DNA of 25,861 bases from Silene noctiflora (GCA_009801015.1 VHZZ01000063.1:340232-366092), one strand, 5' to 3'. Positions 14,701 through 24,943 are shown, numbered from the stretch's first letter. Notes: generated from the letters alone by a model not told the origin. Numbers and translations: made by a program.

Positions 14701-17700
14701 GGTCAAACAGGTAGGGTTGGGTTATGGAAAAATTAAATGGGTCGGGTTAGGGTTAAGACAAATGACCCATTTATGTAAATGGGTTGGATTAGGGTTGGAG
14801 TAGTGGTGACCCGTTTAATATTGACACGAACACGACCACGACACGACCTGATCTGTTTGTGAGGTCTACCTTCAAGCATTCTTTATAGGCTAAGTTCACA
14901 CAGTATAATGAAAAAAAAAAGCGTGTTTCCCAAATTAACATCAGAGAGAAGCATGTACAAATAACATAAAGGCAACAGTCCTTACAATTTTCTCCCTGTT
15001 CCCTCTTGAGCCACCAATTACCAAACAAGACTGGGACTTGGCACAGATAAATCCAGCATGTTCAAGATGATGGCGATCAAATATGAACAGCACTCCCCTA
15101 AATATGTGCTCAACAGGGCCTTGCTTTCCCTGAAAAATACAGTAATGAAATAGTGTGGATTATTAGCCCTGTATAAGCTGGTAGGACACAATTGCATTAT
15201 TGCAAAGCTAGAATGAACATAAAGCTAAATGTTCAATAAAGCTTTTTTAAGTTAAACAACCTTGAAAATTAAGGATCAGCGAAATTTGTTTACAACAGAA
15301 AATTCTATAACCCACACCTTGCACGGGCCATCAAGAACCCTCACAACATCTTTAACAGCTACCGCATTCTTAGACCGATCTTGAGCAACCAACTTCTTAT
15401 CAATTTTAGATTTGATCTCCCTCAACCTCACAAGCACCACCTCTGGACGGTCTGGTACCCCTTTAAGCACCTGTAAGACAAGTAAATAATCCAAAATGGA
15501 AAGTTGGAAAGTTGGAAAGTTCACGATAATTTGAAATTTTGAATGTCACAAGAACTAACCTGGAAGGCTTCACTTTCTACCCGTATAATTACACCGAAAC
15601 TCATATTGCTGTACAAATGACATGGTACAACGTGTAAATATCGCTATAACATAAGTTTAAACAATAAACTGGGGGCTTATTTGTGCAAAGAGAGATAGAC
15701 AATGAGGTTCCTCAATTAGATTATGCCCCGTGTTATCGCAAATAGAAGAGGAGGAAGGATGGAAATAAGAGGGCCCCAGTCCCACCATTGTGGATGTTCC
15801 TATTATTCCATTTACGGAAAAGATGAGGCAAAAATTAGTGAAGCATTAATTTTCTACCCTAAGCACTCCAGCAAAATTTTGCAGTAAAGTTCTTATTCTC
15901 AGATCTTAACTTGTTAATCACTCACCAGCTTTCCTTCCTACTTAGACACTACCCAAAACTCCCATTTAAACAGGCCAAATGGCCCAAAAGGTGGCTAGAT
16001 AGAGCAGAAAATACATAAAATCACAGAGAACTTACTCTAAAAGTACAAGATCATGCAGTTCATAGTCACCAATTTTGGTGACTCCTGTTGTCACTTCTGA
16101 GCTTTCAACAACATGATCAGCGAACACTCGCAGCTGCACACAGAACCAAAAAAACAACAATCAATTATATAAAAATAAATAACGGGATAGGTAATTGAGT
16201 ATACCTGCAGAACACATAAAACTATGCAAAGAGCAAAAACAAAAAGATCCATACATGTTCTTTAGTTGTATCAGACAGCAGTATCAGGACATGACCCTCA
16301 ACCTTCACAACCATGCCAGTTGCACCTTCATGGGAGCCAGAAACAACCTTCACATGATTCCCAGGTTCAAAGTATTTGCAAAGATCTTTTTCATTGATAG
16401 CAAGTGTTTTCTGAGAATAAACAAAGAGGGAAGAACTATAAGAATTGCAGAATACATGGTAACTCTTGAACATCAGGGGTAGCCAAAGACATTCACTTTA
16501 CCGGGAGGCCCTTCTCATTTGGTCTTATGTGGACATTTCCATCCTCAACCTTCTCAACCCATCCCTTCAAATTCTTAAGATCTCCTTTGACAATTATAAC
16601 AGCATCACCCTTCATGAAATGTCCTTTTTTTCTACTTGCAAATAATGATGAGAAGCTGCCAATATCACCATCACCCTCGCCAGGCTGCCGGAATTTCTCC
16701 AGCTCATCTAAAGTAGGCTGAATATTCTGAGTGCTGAGCGACTTCATAGACACATTTTTAATAAGAAACCCATCCTTGAACATCATTCCATTGATTGTTT
16801 CATGGTAATCCCCTGTCATAGGATCGCGTCTACGCTCAACACGAATGTGAAGGTCCCTAAAAACAGCCAAGCGAAAAACAACCAGCAACTGAGCAACTAT
16901 AAAAGTAGATATACCTATAACAACAAGTGACTTGGAGGAAAATGTCCTACTATTACCTAGCCTCTTCTATGTTCATAAATCGAGGAGGAGGAACGAATCC
17001 TTTTTTCTTCACAAAATCCCTACCCTCCTATAAGTAAAACAAACGTAACCAGTTAATGTACAGAATTTGGAAACAAATAAAGAATCTGTAGGTGAGTCAA
17101 CCAGATTCGTGAAACCATACTATTTGCTCCAACAATAAGAACTGCTCAAACAAATGATAACCCAACAGTAACTAGTACCTGCCTATTTGCCACAGCTTGT
17201 AAATCTATTCTCGGAATCAATTTCACAGTAACTCTTTGCCGCACATTGTCAACGTCCAACACCTACAGCAAATTAGGATCACGATAAGATATGGAAGCAG
17301 AAAGGTCATCAAACATAAACCATATACTAATATACCTTTGCAAGATCTCCTTTATAGATCCCAGTCTTCAATCGAACCCAAGAGTCCCTAGATAAGTCAA
17401 TCACTTTGCTTTCAACAGAAAGAACGTCAGTCATCTCTTTTATAGGAACAAGTGTTATTTTTTGTGCGTAAATATTGCGCATGCCCTTGACAGCCTGAAA
17501 TCGAAAAGGTCTCAAGGTTAGATATGGTAGTATGACACACACAAAGAAAAAAAAAAAAAAAAATGGTTACCAAGACAATAATGAATCACTTTTAAATACC
17601 TCTCTAACATGGGCTTCTTTATCAGCCTCAATATATATATAATTCTTCAGATGATCAAGGGCTACAGCAGATCGAATTTGCAATTCAGATCCTCTATCAA

Positions 17701-20700
17701 TAAATTTTTGCATGAGGCAAACAGCGACTTCCTTTTCTCTGCCAATCTGAAATATAAATAGAACAGAATGGTTAACTCATCTAGCAGAAGAAGGGATCCT
17801 TGTTGAGCCCTATGTTACTCCGACACTTCACTTAACCGCCGTGTCACGTGTCGGACACGTGTCGGTGTCCGACACGACACGACACTTCGACACTTCAATT
17901 TAGACCACAAAATAGGAAAATTCACCCAAAATAGCCGTGTCCGACACTCTGACACGTGTCGGTGTCTGACTCGTGTCGGAGAGTCAGAGTAACACAGGTT
18001 GAGCCACAGCATTGTTTAAAAGTCAAGCTAATTAAAAAACATGAAAACCTACCGCACATTTAACCATCCACAACTTGGGATCCCTAACAGACGGCAGAAG
18101 AGCTTGTTGCTCCACGTCCGTAGTCTCTTCATCATACTCTGCCTGATTTGACCTAGCATATCTTTCTTGGATTCTCCTCTCAAGGTCTTCAACATCTTCA
18201 TCCTGATCCTCCCTTGGCAATAAGGGCCTTCGATGCATCCTTCTATCATCATCCTCAGCAATGTCTGCCGAAGGGTCTACTATGAAATCTGCACATCCAA
18301 ATTCTTTTGTATCAGCTCTACTTCATAGAAATGATAATATATCAGAGTAACAAGATTTATTATTCTGGAGCTTGCAGCGCTATTTTCCATTATATAACAT
18401 GACCATCACATATTGTTGTCCACCTTTATTCGAATGACACGCACAACTGTGAGTTAATGCCAGGATGGACGATATGTCAAATGAAAAGTAGAACAATAAG
18501 AAAAGTCTTGCATCAAAAGTTAAGAAATAAGGTAACTAATATCTTTGGTGATATTAAACTGAACAATTTTGAACCACTGTTCCAATTTACTAATGGAGGC
18601 ATGGAGCCTTTTATTGGCACGCCAAATAAATTGCCCTCCAAACAAGAAGACCCAAAATGACACTCAACAAAAAAATTAATTAAAAACTAATAAACTGAAA
18701 AAGGAGGGGGATGGTTTAGGAAAATCGAGAAAGAAAAAGGGAACAAGAGAGCCCAACAACCTTCTTAGGGTACACTAGTGCAGTTTAGTCATTCCCTTCC
18801 CCAAAACCTAAACGGATACCGACAACCCTCTTTTTCTTTTTTATGGAGCCAAAAGACACTCTCTTTCTCACTTCCAGAACTGCACCCCACCAAGATTCCA
18901 TTATCGAGTATTCAAAGCAACACACCGCGCTATCGCATCCTTGCCGGCATCACCAATCAGCAACAACTTTCATCTCTGCAACAATACCCAACTGGCACTT
19001 AACACCCACTGCTGCCACCCTCACCACCTAAAACTGTCTGTTTTCAGCTTTCACCCCAGAACACTCCAAGATTTGCTAGCTAATTGCACCCTTACCACCA
19101 ATTCAACCTTTAATGCCCACCACGACAGCATTACTACAATAGCAATGCTATTTTGTGCCAGTGGATGTTTATCGAGGGAGGGGGAAGAGGAAGAAACGGT
19201 ACGAAATAGTACTTAATTGCATAGCATAAAAACTCAATTTAGTCTTGATATCAGTCGCATGGGACTTAATCTAGATCGTTGTGCGATAATGTGGCCGCTT
19301 GAGCCTCAAAATTGATCCTAGTAACCATTAAAACTATTTATAACATTGTCGTGAATTCGTGATGAGGTACAACAACCTAGTTAATACGATGCCTAAATTT
19401 GACAAACTACCTCAGTTTATGTTTATATTCATGAAATAAATCACTCAAAGTGACTTCTACAGGCTAAACAGTCCATCCAAGAAGTCAAGACCCACATTAG
19501 GGGGAAAGACAATTAAAACAACAGGATTTTTGCAGGATATGAGTTTTAGAGTACACCAGCCCTGGTGCACAATGAGAGCAAAGATGACGACTGTTCTTAT
19601 GGACCAGAGTACCAGACTACTACCAATTATTAAGATTGAAGAAATCTCAATAGGCCATGAGTCAGCAATTAGCACTGATTATGCAAGAATAACATTGAGA
19701 AAATATTTGGTAAGTACTAGCATCATTAAACCATATATACTGGTATTTAGTAAAACTTCTAAGATTAATTGTCATTGTATATCACGAAATGCAAGAAACT
19801 CGAGCCAAACGAATCAACAACTAGCATAAGATCAAGCCCTTCCCTCACCTAAAAAACCTGTAGGAGGGAGAGTACGATGAAAATGTAACCATCATAATGG
19901 TCGATCAGATTACTTAAGAATTGAATTTCTTTCAAACACCACTCATATTCCAAATCCAAGACACATGCTTAGGTTATATGACTTCCATCAAACTAAAATA
20001 TGGAAAGAATTGGGAAAAAGGAAGTGTAAATTTATGTATTAAACTATTAAAGCAAAATTACTTCTAGAAATCAAAGGTTACAAAATATCCTACAAATGAT
20101 GGTGAACTTTAAATATTCACTATCAGAATGCCCCTCAAATGCTCAGTCGCCACCACCACCTAGGATACCACAGTTTTATATGTTTTTTAATGGCATGGAA
20201 CATAATGTAACCGACAACGGTTACAATAGAATATCATATACCTCCAACTCACTGAATTCAGAATGTGAATCACGGTTCATTTTGAACAGAAAGAGAAGAG
20301 TCTGCTTAAATAGAAATCATTAAAAAAATGTGTGTTATACTTTATAACTGCCCAAATAGTATATTCTAATTTTCATAAATGGTTTATTTGAACGCCTATG
20401 TTCAGTTGCATCCTCAATTTAATATGAAGCAGAAAATGTTTCTCCAAGCTAGGGTAAATCTACATTCTAAATTAGCCTCTTCACATACAGCTTTTGTGAG
20501 TTCAAAATGTTCCATAAATCACGAAACTCTTGACCGTAACCGCAAAATAGACATGAATAACTCTACGTAAACATATATTTCCACACTAAAAATGAAAATT
20601 GCTAACTAAATCTAAGAAGCTGTAATTTATGAAAACTAACCTAATCAACTTCAATTCAACTCAAATACTGTCAAAAAGTACACGCAACTAACTCTAAAAT

Positions 20701-21344
20701 CATGATAATAGAGCCTAAAAAAGTTCATTCAATCATCGCCGAAAAATGCTAAATCCTAAAAACAACGTTTACAAAGTACAAATTGTAACTCCTAAATCTA
20801 AGAAGTGATAATTTATGAAAATTAACCTAATCAACTTCAATTAAACATAAAAATGTTTTTAAAAAAAAGTACACTCAACTAACTCCGAAATCTCGATAAT
20901 AGAACCTAAATTTCATTCAATCATCCATGGAAAGAAACAAAGACAAAGCAAAATCAATAAAATTGAACAGAATTAGGTAAAAATACCATCTTCACCATCT
21001 TCTTCATCTTCATCATCATCGTCAGCTTCCTGAGCAATATCATCAATAAACGAAACACCTCGATTTTTTTTATGTCGTCTCGCGCTACCAGCATAAGCGT
21101 CGTAATCATCTTCATCTTCTTCATCATCCTCCTCCGCGACGTCATCTATAAAATCCGACCTGCGCCGCTTATTCGCTCCGCGTCCACCACCACCACCTCC
21201 GCCGCCACGACCCCGACCGCCGTAGTCATCATCGTCGTCGTCTTCCTCTTCGGCATCTTCGTATAGATCTTCAGCGTACTCGCCCTCCTCTTCTTCGTCT
21301 ACGATATCGTCGTCTTCCTCGTACTCGTCACGCCGCCTCGCCAT
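8786..21344 (-). CDS. SPT5: Transcription elongation factor SPT5 (DSIF large subunit), complete, 22 coding exons, 1035 aa
   Basis: Nuclear Pol II elongation factor that pairs with SPT4. Exons in transcript order: 20987-21344, 18053-18288, 17600-17746, 17336-17494, 17179-17262, 16957-17027, 16502-16856, 16255-16410, 16036-16133, 15560-15608, 15318-15470, 14986-15129, 12820-12904, 12565-12723, 12422-12470, 12247-12341, 12075-12153, 10434-10488, 10260-10353, 10049-10189, 9465-9565, 8786-9025. The joined frame is 3108 nt including TAA. Domains: acidic N-terminus (1-180) with basic patch KRRR near 59-62; NGN domain about 190-280, beginning PKLWMVKCA; KOW-type modules near 285-315, 437-470, 483-516, 605-635, 712-745 and 987-1018; TP-rich C-terminal region about 752-922, a known type of target for CDK9-like kinases. 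Length is close to plant SPT5-2. The GW/WG repeats of the silencing paralogue KTF1/SPT5L are absent. Every phase joins without a stop, and one intron (14) is GC-AG. Confidence 0.96.
10489..12074 (-). other. SPT5 intron 17 (1.6 kb)
   Basis: It separates exons 17 and 18 inside the TP-rich C-terminal region; the join restores SPA-R-DNWDD. I saw only a weak, degenerate inverted repeat (about 11453-11555, with CTTTTACAAGACCGT opposite GACGATCTCGTACAAGAG), which may be an old MITE. No coding sequence was recognised. Confidence 0.75.
12264..12305 (-). repeat. 21-bp in-frame tandem repeat coding TPMHPSR twice
   Basis: Two adjacent 21-bp units (12264-12284 and 12285-12305) differ by a single base near the unit end. 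They encode consecutive heptads TPMHPSR in the C-terminal region of SPT5. The related motifs TPMRES, TPIHDG and TPMRDR follow. TP-containing repeats in this region are typical of SPT5 and are known kinase targets. Confidence 0.85.
12471..12564 (-). other. SPT5 intron 14: GC-AG splice sites
   Basis: The exon ends ...CACAG and the intron begins GCAAGT, so the donor is AG|GCAAGT with C in place of T. The intron ends CTCCCAG. Removing it joins VT to VDRSHISDN, the conserved continuation of the KOW domain in plant SPT5, and keeps the phase. No nearby GT donor restores this frame. GC donors with otherwise strong consensus are a known minority class in plants. Confidence 0.88.
13249..13682. mobile_element. 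434-bp Stowaway-type MITE in SPT5 intron 12
   Basis: The left end TTCCCTCCATTTTCCTATTT and the right end read inward, CTCCCTCCATTTTTCTATTT, form terminal inverted repeats. They are bounded by TA at 13247-13248 and 13683-13684. CTCCCTCC termini with a TA target are characteristic of Stowaway (Tc1/mariner) MITEs. The interior holds short A-runs and no transposase frame. Confidence 0.8.
14369..14868. mobile_element. 500-bp non-autonomous hAT-like element in SPT5 intron 12
   Basis: It is flanked by a perfect 8-bp direct repeat CCTTCAAG at 14361-14368 and 14869-14876. The left end TATAGGCGGCAA and the right end read inward, TAGACCTCACAA, are imperfect inverted repeats like those of hAT MITEs. Subterminal sequence is rich in GACACGAC and AACCCGACAC. 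The interior repeats AAATGGGTCGGGTTAGGGTT at about 14493 and 14735, with a variant at about 14778. There is no transposase frame, so it is a non-autonomous derivative inside the 2.1-kb intron. Confidence 0.88.
17810..17997. mobile_element. 188-bp palindromic MITE in SPT5 intron 2
   Basis: The ends form terminal inverted repeats, CTATGTTACTCCGAC on the left and CTGTGTTACTCTGAC read inward from the right. The element is flanked by a perfect 8-bp direct repeat GTTGAGCC at 17802-17809 and 17998-18005, the signature of insertion. The interior is packed with GTGTCGG/CCGACAC palindromes and CACGTG cores. An 8-bp target duplication suggests the hAT superfamily, though a 9-bp Mutator-type site with one mismatch cannot be excluded. 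Confidence 0.85.
18289..20986 (-). other. SPT5 intron 1 (2.7 kb)
   Basis: The donor GTATTT at 20985-20986 and the acceptor GCAG at 18289-18292 restore the codon for D120. Open frames on either strand inside it are short and show no family resemblance. Its first 400 bp after the donor contain a diverged tandem duplication, annotated separately. No delimited transposon was recognised. Long first introns in plant housekeeping genes often affect expression, but nothing here proves that. Confidence 0.85.
20594..20925. repeat. Diverged tandem duplication (about 187-bp offset) in SPT5 intron 1
   Basis: Two direct copies begin near 20594 and 20780. Shared blocks in the same order include TAAATCTAAGAAG, AATTTATGAAAA, TAACCTAATCAACTTCAATT, AAAGTACAC-CAACTAACTC, GATAATAGA-CCTAAA and TTCATTCAATCATC. 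The copies differ by point changes and small indels, so the duplication is not recent. Confidence 0.8.
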
Positions 21345-21403
21345 GGTTGATTTTGTCGAGGAATTGATTGGGGGAAATGGGAGATTGGATGTATCGAGAT
21401 TTC

Positions 21404-21411
21404 TAGGGTTT
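21404..21411 (-). promoter_or_regulatory. Telo-box (AAACCCTA) in the SPT5 leader or promoter
   Basis: AAACCCTA on the minus strand lies 60 bp upstream of the SPT5 start codon. Such telo-boxes are frequent near the starts of plant genes for transcription and translation machinery and of other growth-linked housekeeping genes. A binding function here is inferred from position only. Confidence 0.45.
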
Positions 21412-21426
21412 TTAGGGAGATGATAT

Positions 21427-21487
21427 TGTCAGTGTAGAGAGAGAAAGAGGGGAAAACTGAGGAGAGAGAAAGAGGATGGTATAAATC
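21427..21487 (-). promoter_or_regulatory. Probable SPT5 core promoter: TATA-like motif and pyrimidine patch
   Basis: On the minus strand an ATTTATACC sequence (21479-21487) is followed by CT-rich sequence (about 21441-21476). This resembles the TATA plus Y-patch layout of plant core promoters. It would give a leader of roughly 90-130 nt before the ATG at 21344. The TATA match is imperfect, so a TATA-less start in the CT tract is also possible. Confidence 0.4.
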
Positions 21488-21929
21488 TGGGTTTTCGGGT
21501 GGCAGGCTGTGCGAGTGTGGTTTCGGGTCGGTTAATGGATATGGGATGGTGACTGATTTGACTGGGTTACATCACTTGCATAAAATGCATACAAAATGCA
21601 TACGTTGTTACAAATTCATGCTCATTATTCATTAATCATATTACTAGTATAGTTCTCGTGCATAAATAATGCACGATTTTATTAGATGATGATATTAGAG
21701 ATTATAATGATTACTTTACCAACTTTTTTTTTGTAATTTAATGATAAAATCTACGATTATTAGATTCAAATTACTGTTATTTAACAATTTAGTTTGGAAT
21801 TTAATGCCTATAATCATTTATTAGTAATAATACAACTTTAAGGAATGAATTTTTTTATTTATGGTATCTAAATAAAATGAAGATGAGAGTGAGATCAATT
21901 ATTGAGAATGGGAGCCACTTATTAGAAGA

Positions 21930-23541
21930 CTAGTATAGAACCCGTGCTATAGCACGGTAATTTTGTAGGAGGTGTTTCTAAATAGGTGTCCAAATTAATG
22001 TTATTTGTATAAATTGTATGCGTCTTAAATTTAATTTTAAAATATACTTGATATAACTAACATGAAAGGTTACCAAAGTTTACTAACATGAAAGCATACT
22101 TTAAGTTACAATTTTGAAGTATTAATAAAACTATAATTGTAAATCATTATTACATGCAACTAATTTATGACATTAATAACACATTTTAAGTTACATTAGA
22201 TGTACAATCTCTGATCAAAATACGATTGAGTCTTATATAAAAATCCAGTAAAAACGATATAATTAGTAAAAATAATATAGTACGAATCTAAAAAGACGAT
22301 TTATAAATTATATTCATTATTGCTAAAAAAAAGATTGACAACGATATTGATATAAAGTTGCGATTTTCTATGTATATTTATTATTGCTAAAAAATGATTG
22401 ATCGCAATTATTTGACGGATATATTAATTGAGTACAATATTTTAGAAGAGAATATTTTAGAAAGAAATATTCCATATGTAATATGGGATTGACGTCAATT
22501 TATAGAATATTAATCACCTATAATAGTTAATATAGTTAATGACGTAGAAGAATATTAATCACCAGAAATATTCCATATGGGATATGGCAATTGAGTACAA
22601 TTGACTATTGACTACAATATATTAATTATTATTAATTATTAAGGGTGTTGATTTTCGCAGTACGCATTTTACTCATTGCAGTACGCTTTTGACAATTTTA
22701 CCCCTCTCATTTCTACATCTTATTTTCCTCTAAATTCTCATTTCATCTCCCACCCACCATCACCATCGTTAACCACCGCCATACACCATCGACAACGTAA
22801 ACCGTCACNGTATGCCACCAACGTCAACCACCACTGATAATATGATATACTGTACTATGTATTGCATAGAGGGGAAAAAAAACGACAACATACTATATAT
22901 TACCCAGACTCTACCCCCAATCTCCCCTTACCACAAGCATTACCGCCCGTCCTCCCCGACAACCTACCAGAATTCTGTCCTAGCCGACAAACCCGCCCGG
23001 CATTCACCTCCTTCATTCTCAACAACCATTCCCCATCGAACGACGATGCCTCTGTCAACCCCAATTAACCACCACAAAACCAAAATACGTATTGTAGATC
23101 TATAGTACATGTGTACTGCATTGAGAAACCAAAAAATGAGAAGACGTTGGATTCTAACCAAGAAAGCATAAAAAATATTGATTTAATTGGTTAATGGCAA
23201 TTTAGAAATCAAACACCTATACTTTAATTCAATTATGACTTCTAATCGATGAAATTTGATGTAATTTGGTAGATTTAAGAGGTTCTCTTGTTAGGATTTG
23301 AGAGAATAAGGTTTGTTGTTTGTCAAATACAAGGGTAAGTAAATGGAAATTACGGTATAAAATGTACTATAATGAGTAAAAAGTGTATTGCGAAAATAAA
23401 TTACGATTATTAATTATTATATATTAATTAGTGTTAGAATAGAATGGGTTACTTAGAAGGGAATATTCTGTTTGGGGAGGCAGTGAGCGGGAAACGTGAG
23501 CGAGAAAAACACAAGTGTGTTAATCTTTTAGTATATAGGGA
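21930..23541 (-). mobile_element. Inner non-autonomous Helitron (1612 bp)
   Basis: On the minus strand it starts A^TCCCTATATACTAAAAG (at 23541) and ends CTAG^T (at 21930). The perfect palindrome CCGTGCTATAGCACGG (21942-21957) lies 8 nt before the end. The first 18 or so bases resemble the outer element's 5' end, so both belong to one family. It carries a 766-bp inverted-repeat MITE and lacks transposase genes. Confidence 0.82.
22641..23406. mobile_element. 766-bp inverted-repeat MITE inside the inner Helitron
   Basis: The left arm TTTTCGCAGTACGC...ACTCATTGCAGTACGC (22651-22692) pairs with the right arm ending ACTATAATGAGTAAAAAGTG...GCGAAAATAAA (about 23364-23400). An identical 12-bp AT-rich repeat TTATTAATTATT flanks it at 22629-22640 and 23407-23418. 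Because it is AT-only, its status as a target duplication is tentative. The interior is C/A-rich (CCACCATCACC-like) and non-coding. One unresolved base, N, occurs at 22809. Confidence 0.65.
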
Positions 23542-23739
23542 TGAATACATAGGCGGGAAACTTTAGAGTTGTGTTATTCTTTTAGTATACAGAGGATTAT
23601 TGAGATCCTCTTTATTTTCTAAAAAGAAAGGAGAGTCTATTTCTTTTAAACGGTTCAGATTGCATCCTCGTATATTACACGGTCTTAGATTTAAGCACAA
23701 AAATAAAGAATTGAAAGAGTTTGGTGGGAAAAATATTAT

Positions 23740-24556
23740 TAAATAAGTTTACAAAAAAAAAATTTGTAGTGCACATTTTTCTGAACATTTTTTTTTTCCA
23801 TTTGTATACCCCTAACTAAAAATCAACATAATCTCTCCATTGTTAACCCAAAAACTCTCGATTTCAACCAATTTCTTCGATTAGAAATGTTAATTTGGGT
23901 GTAGAGAAAATTTAAAATTGTTAACTGCATGATTATGGATAAATTATACTCCATCTCATTCAAACCAAAAGTAATATGGACCCACTTTTTATGAGGGGAA
24001 AAGTAGGTCCATGTTACCTTTGGTTTGGATGGGAGGAAGTATTTCGTTTCTATCATGTTGTTGGACTTTTTATAAGAAAAACTTAGGGTTTGTCTTAATT
24101 ACAAATTATGTTCAATGGGTTGTTTGTTGGTGGTGGGATGGGGCATGGGTGGAGTACGACTAGGGAAGGGTAATGTAGGCGAGGGTGGTGGTGCAAGAAG
24201 AGGGTGGTAGCGCAGGCGAAGGGTGGTGGCGCGGGGGAAGGCGGTGTATATGTAAAGTAGTGGGAAAAGAATAATGTTTGCTTCAAGGGGAAGTAGCGTC
24301 AGGATGCAGCCTTATGGTCGCCAGGAGAAGGTAAGGGAAGGGCGGTCGTGCGATTGGAAGATGCGGCGGGGGAGGGTGGTCGACAGTGGTGGTGAATGGT
24401 GGTCAACAGTGGTAGTGGTGGTATTGTGAGTTTGATTTTTTTTTCTTTTCTTCTTGACGTAGTAATGTATGAGATGGGAGCGAGAAATGACAAGGGTAAA
24501 ATGGTCAAAGTGTACTACAATGAGTAATATTTGTACTACGTAAATCAACACCCTAA
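23740..24556. mobile_element. Second copy of the same MITE family, diverged
   Basis: The right end, read inward, is AGGGTGTTGATTTACGTAGTAC followed by ACTCATTGTAGTACAC, closely matching the left arm of the copy at 22641. The interior shows the same (on the other strand) CCACC-rich sequence. A degraded left arm with TAGTGCACATTTTTCTGAAC and TATACCCCTAAC appears near 23757-23815. The left boundary is approximate. Confidence 0.5.
23949..24039. mobile_element. 91-bp Stowaway-like hairpin MITE
   Basis: The left half CTCCATCTCATTCAAACCAAA and the right half read inward, CTTCCTCCCATCCAAACCAA, pair as imperfect inverted repeats, and the hairpin continues through GGACCCACTTTT and its complement. TA is present on both sides (23947-23948 and 24040-24041). 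It probably inserted into the older MITE copy around it. Confidence 0.68.
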
Positions 24557-24628
24557 GTGTATGAGAAGAAATGGCGTTTCCATTTCCTAAAAGAAGTAGA
24601 AGGGAACCAAATTGATTATTCAATTATT

Positions 24629-24675
24629 CTTGCTTGTGACGGATATATCCATCACAAGCTTAAGACGAGTCGTAT
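24629..24675. repeat. Solo arm of the GTGACGG-family MITE
   Basis: GCTTGTGACGGATATATCC, ATCACAAGC and TTAAGACGAGTC match the terminal arm of the elements at 2640 and 3362. I found no second arm nearby, so this is a fragment. Confidence 0.6.
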
Positions 24676-24943
24676 AATAGCATTTGTAAGGAAACAGGTA
24701 GGGAACTGATGGGAAAGGGGATTGTGCATTGATTGACACTTTGGGAATTAAAATAACATTAAAATTCTCCCCTTCCCAATGCACCAAAATTACCACACAG
24801 TTTGAAATGTCTTTTAACTTAACAAATTCATCATTTACCATCATTTTTCATCTTCTCACCTTATCTCTCCTATCAAAATCTCTGTTTCTCTCTCGTTTCA
24901 AAAATCCTCATACAAATCAAACAAAATACAAAACATTATCGTC
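24676..24943 (-). other. Probable retrotransposon leader sequence, truncated
   Basis: On the minus strand this sequence lies directly downstream of the primer binding site, where the untranslated leader of the element would be. No gag frame follows before the MITE arm at 24675, so the element is truncated here. Where the leader ends and ordinary intergenic DNA begins is not visible. Confidence 0.4.

Larger units (their letters stand above)
12905..14985 (-). other. SPT5 intron 12 (2.1 kb), enlarged by transposons
   Basis: It separates the exon ending GNREKI (14986-15129) from the exon starting SDPLSSLRTP (12820-12904). The intron contains the 434-bp Stowaway and the 500-bp hAT-like element, which account for nearly half its length. 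The remainder is AT-rich with poly(A) runs, for example near 13892-13912, and has no recognisable coding sequence. Confidence 0.85.
21644..23596 (-). mobile_element. Outer non-autonomous Helitron, interrupted by an inner Helitron
   Basis: On the minus strand the 5' end is A^TCCTCTGTATACTAAAAG (starting at 23596) and the 3' end is CTAG^T (ending at 21644). A 7-bp-stem hairpin (21657-21675) lies 9 nt before the CTAG. These are textbook Helitron boundaries. The inner Helitron splits it 55 bp from its 5' end, so the original element would have been about 341 bp. No Rep/helicase coding sequence is present. Confidence 0.82.

Noticed and set aside
14490..14800. Interstitial telomeric repeat
   Set aside because: GGGTTAGGGTT units are not in tandem TTTAGGG arrays; they are internal repeats of the hAT-like element with clear target duplications.
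18457..19216. Several overlapping open frames on the plus strand
   Set aside because: They lie inside SPT5 intron 1, are short, overlap in different frames and resemble no protein family.
20954..21266. Frames rich in M/K/D or V/I/F across the SPT5 first exon
   Set aside because: They are alternative readings of the acidic GAT/GAA-rich first exon, which itself fits the SPT5 N-terminus and splices in frame.
8786..21344. SPT5-like silencing factor KTF1/SPT5L
   Set aside because: The C-terminus has TP-rich heptads and a final KOW, not the long GW/WG repeat tail of KTF1, and the length fits canonical SPT5.
22812..23161. Proline/threonine-rich frames
   Set aside because: Low-complexity interior of the 766-bp MITE, containing an N at 22809; no domain recognised.
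24095..24623. Proline- and histidine-rich frames on the minus strand
   Set aside because: They come from low-complexity GGTGGTGG sequence inside a MITE copy and have no recognisable domain.
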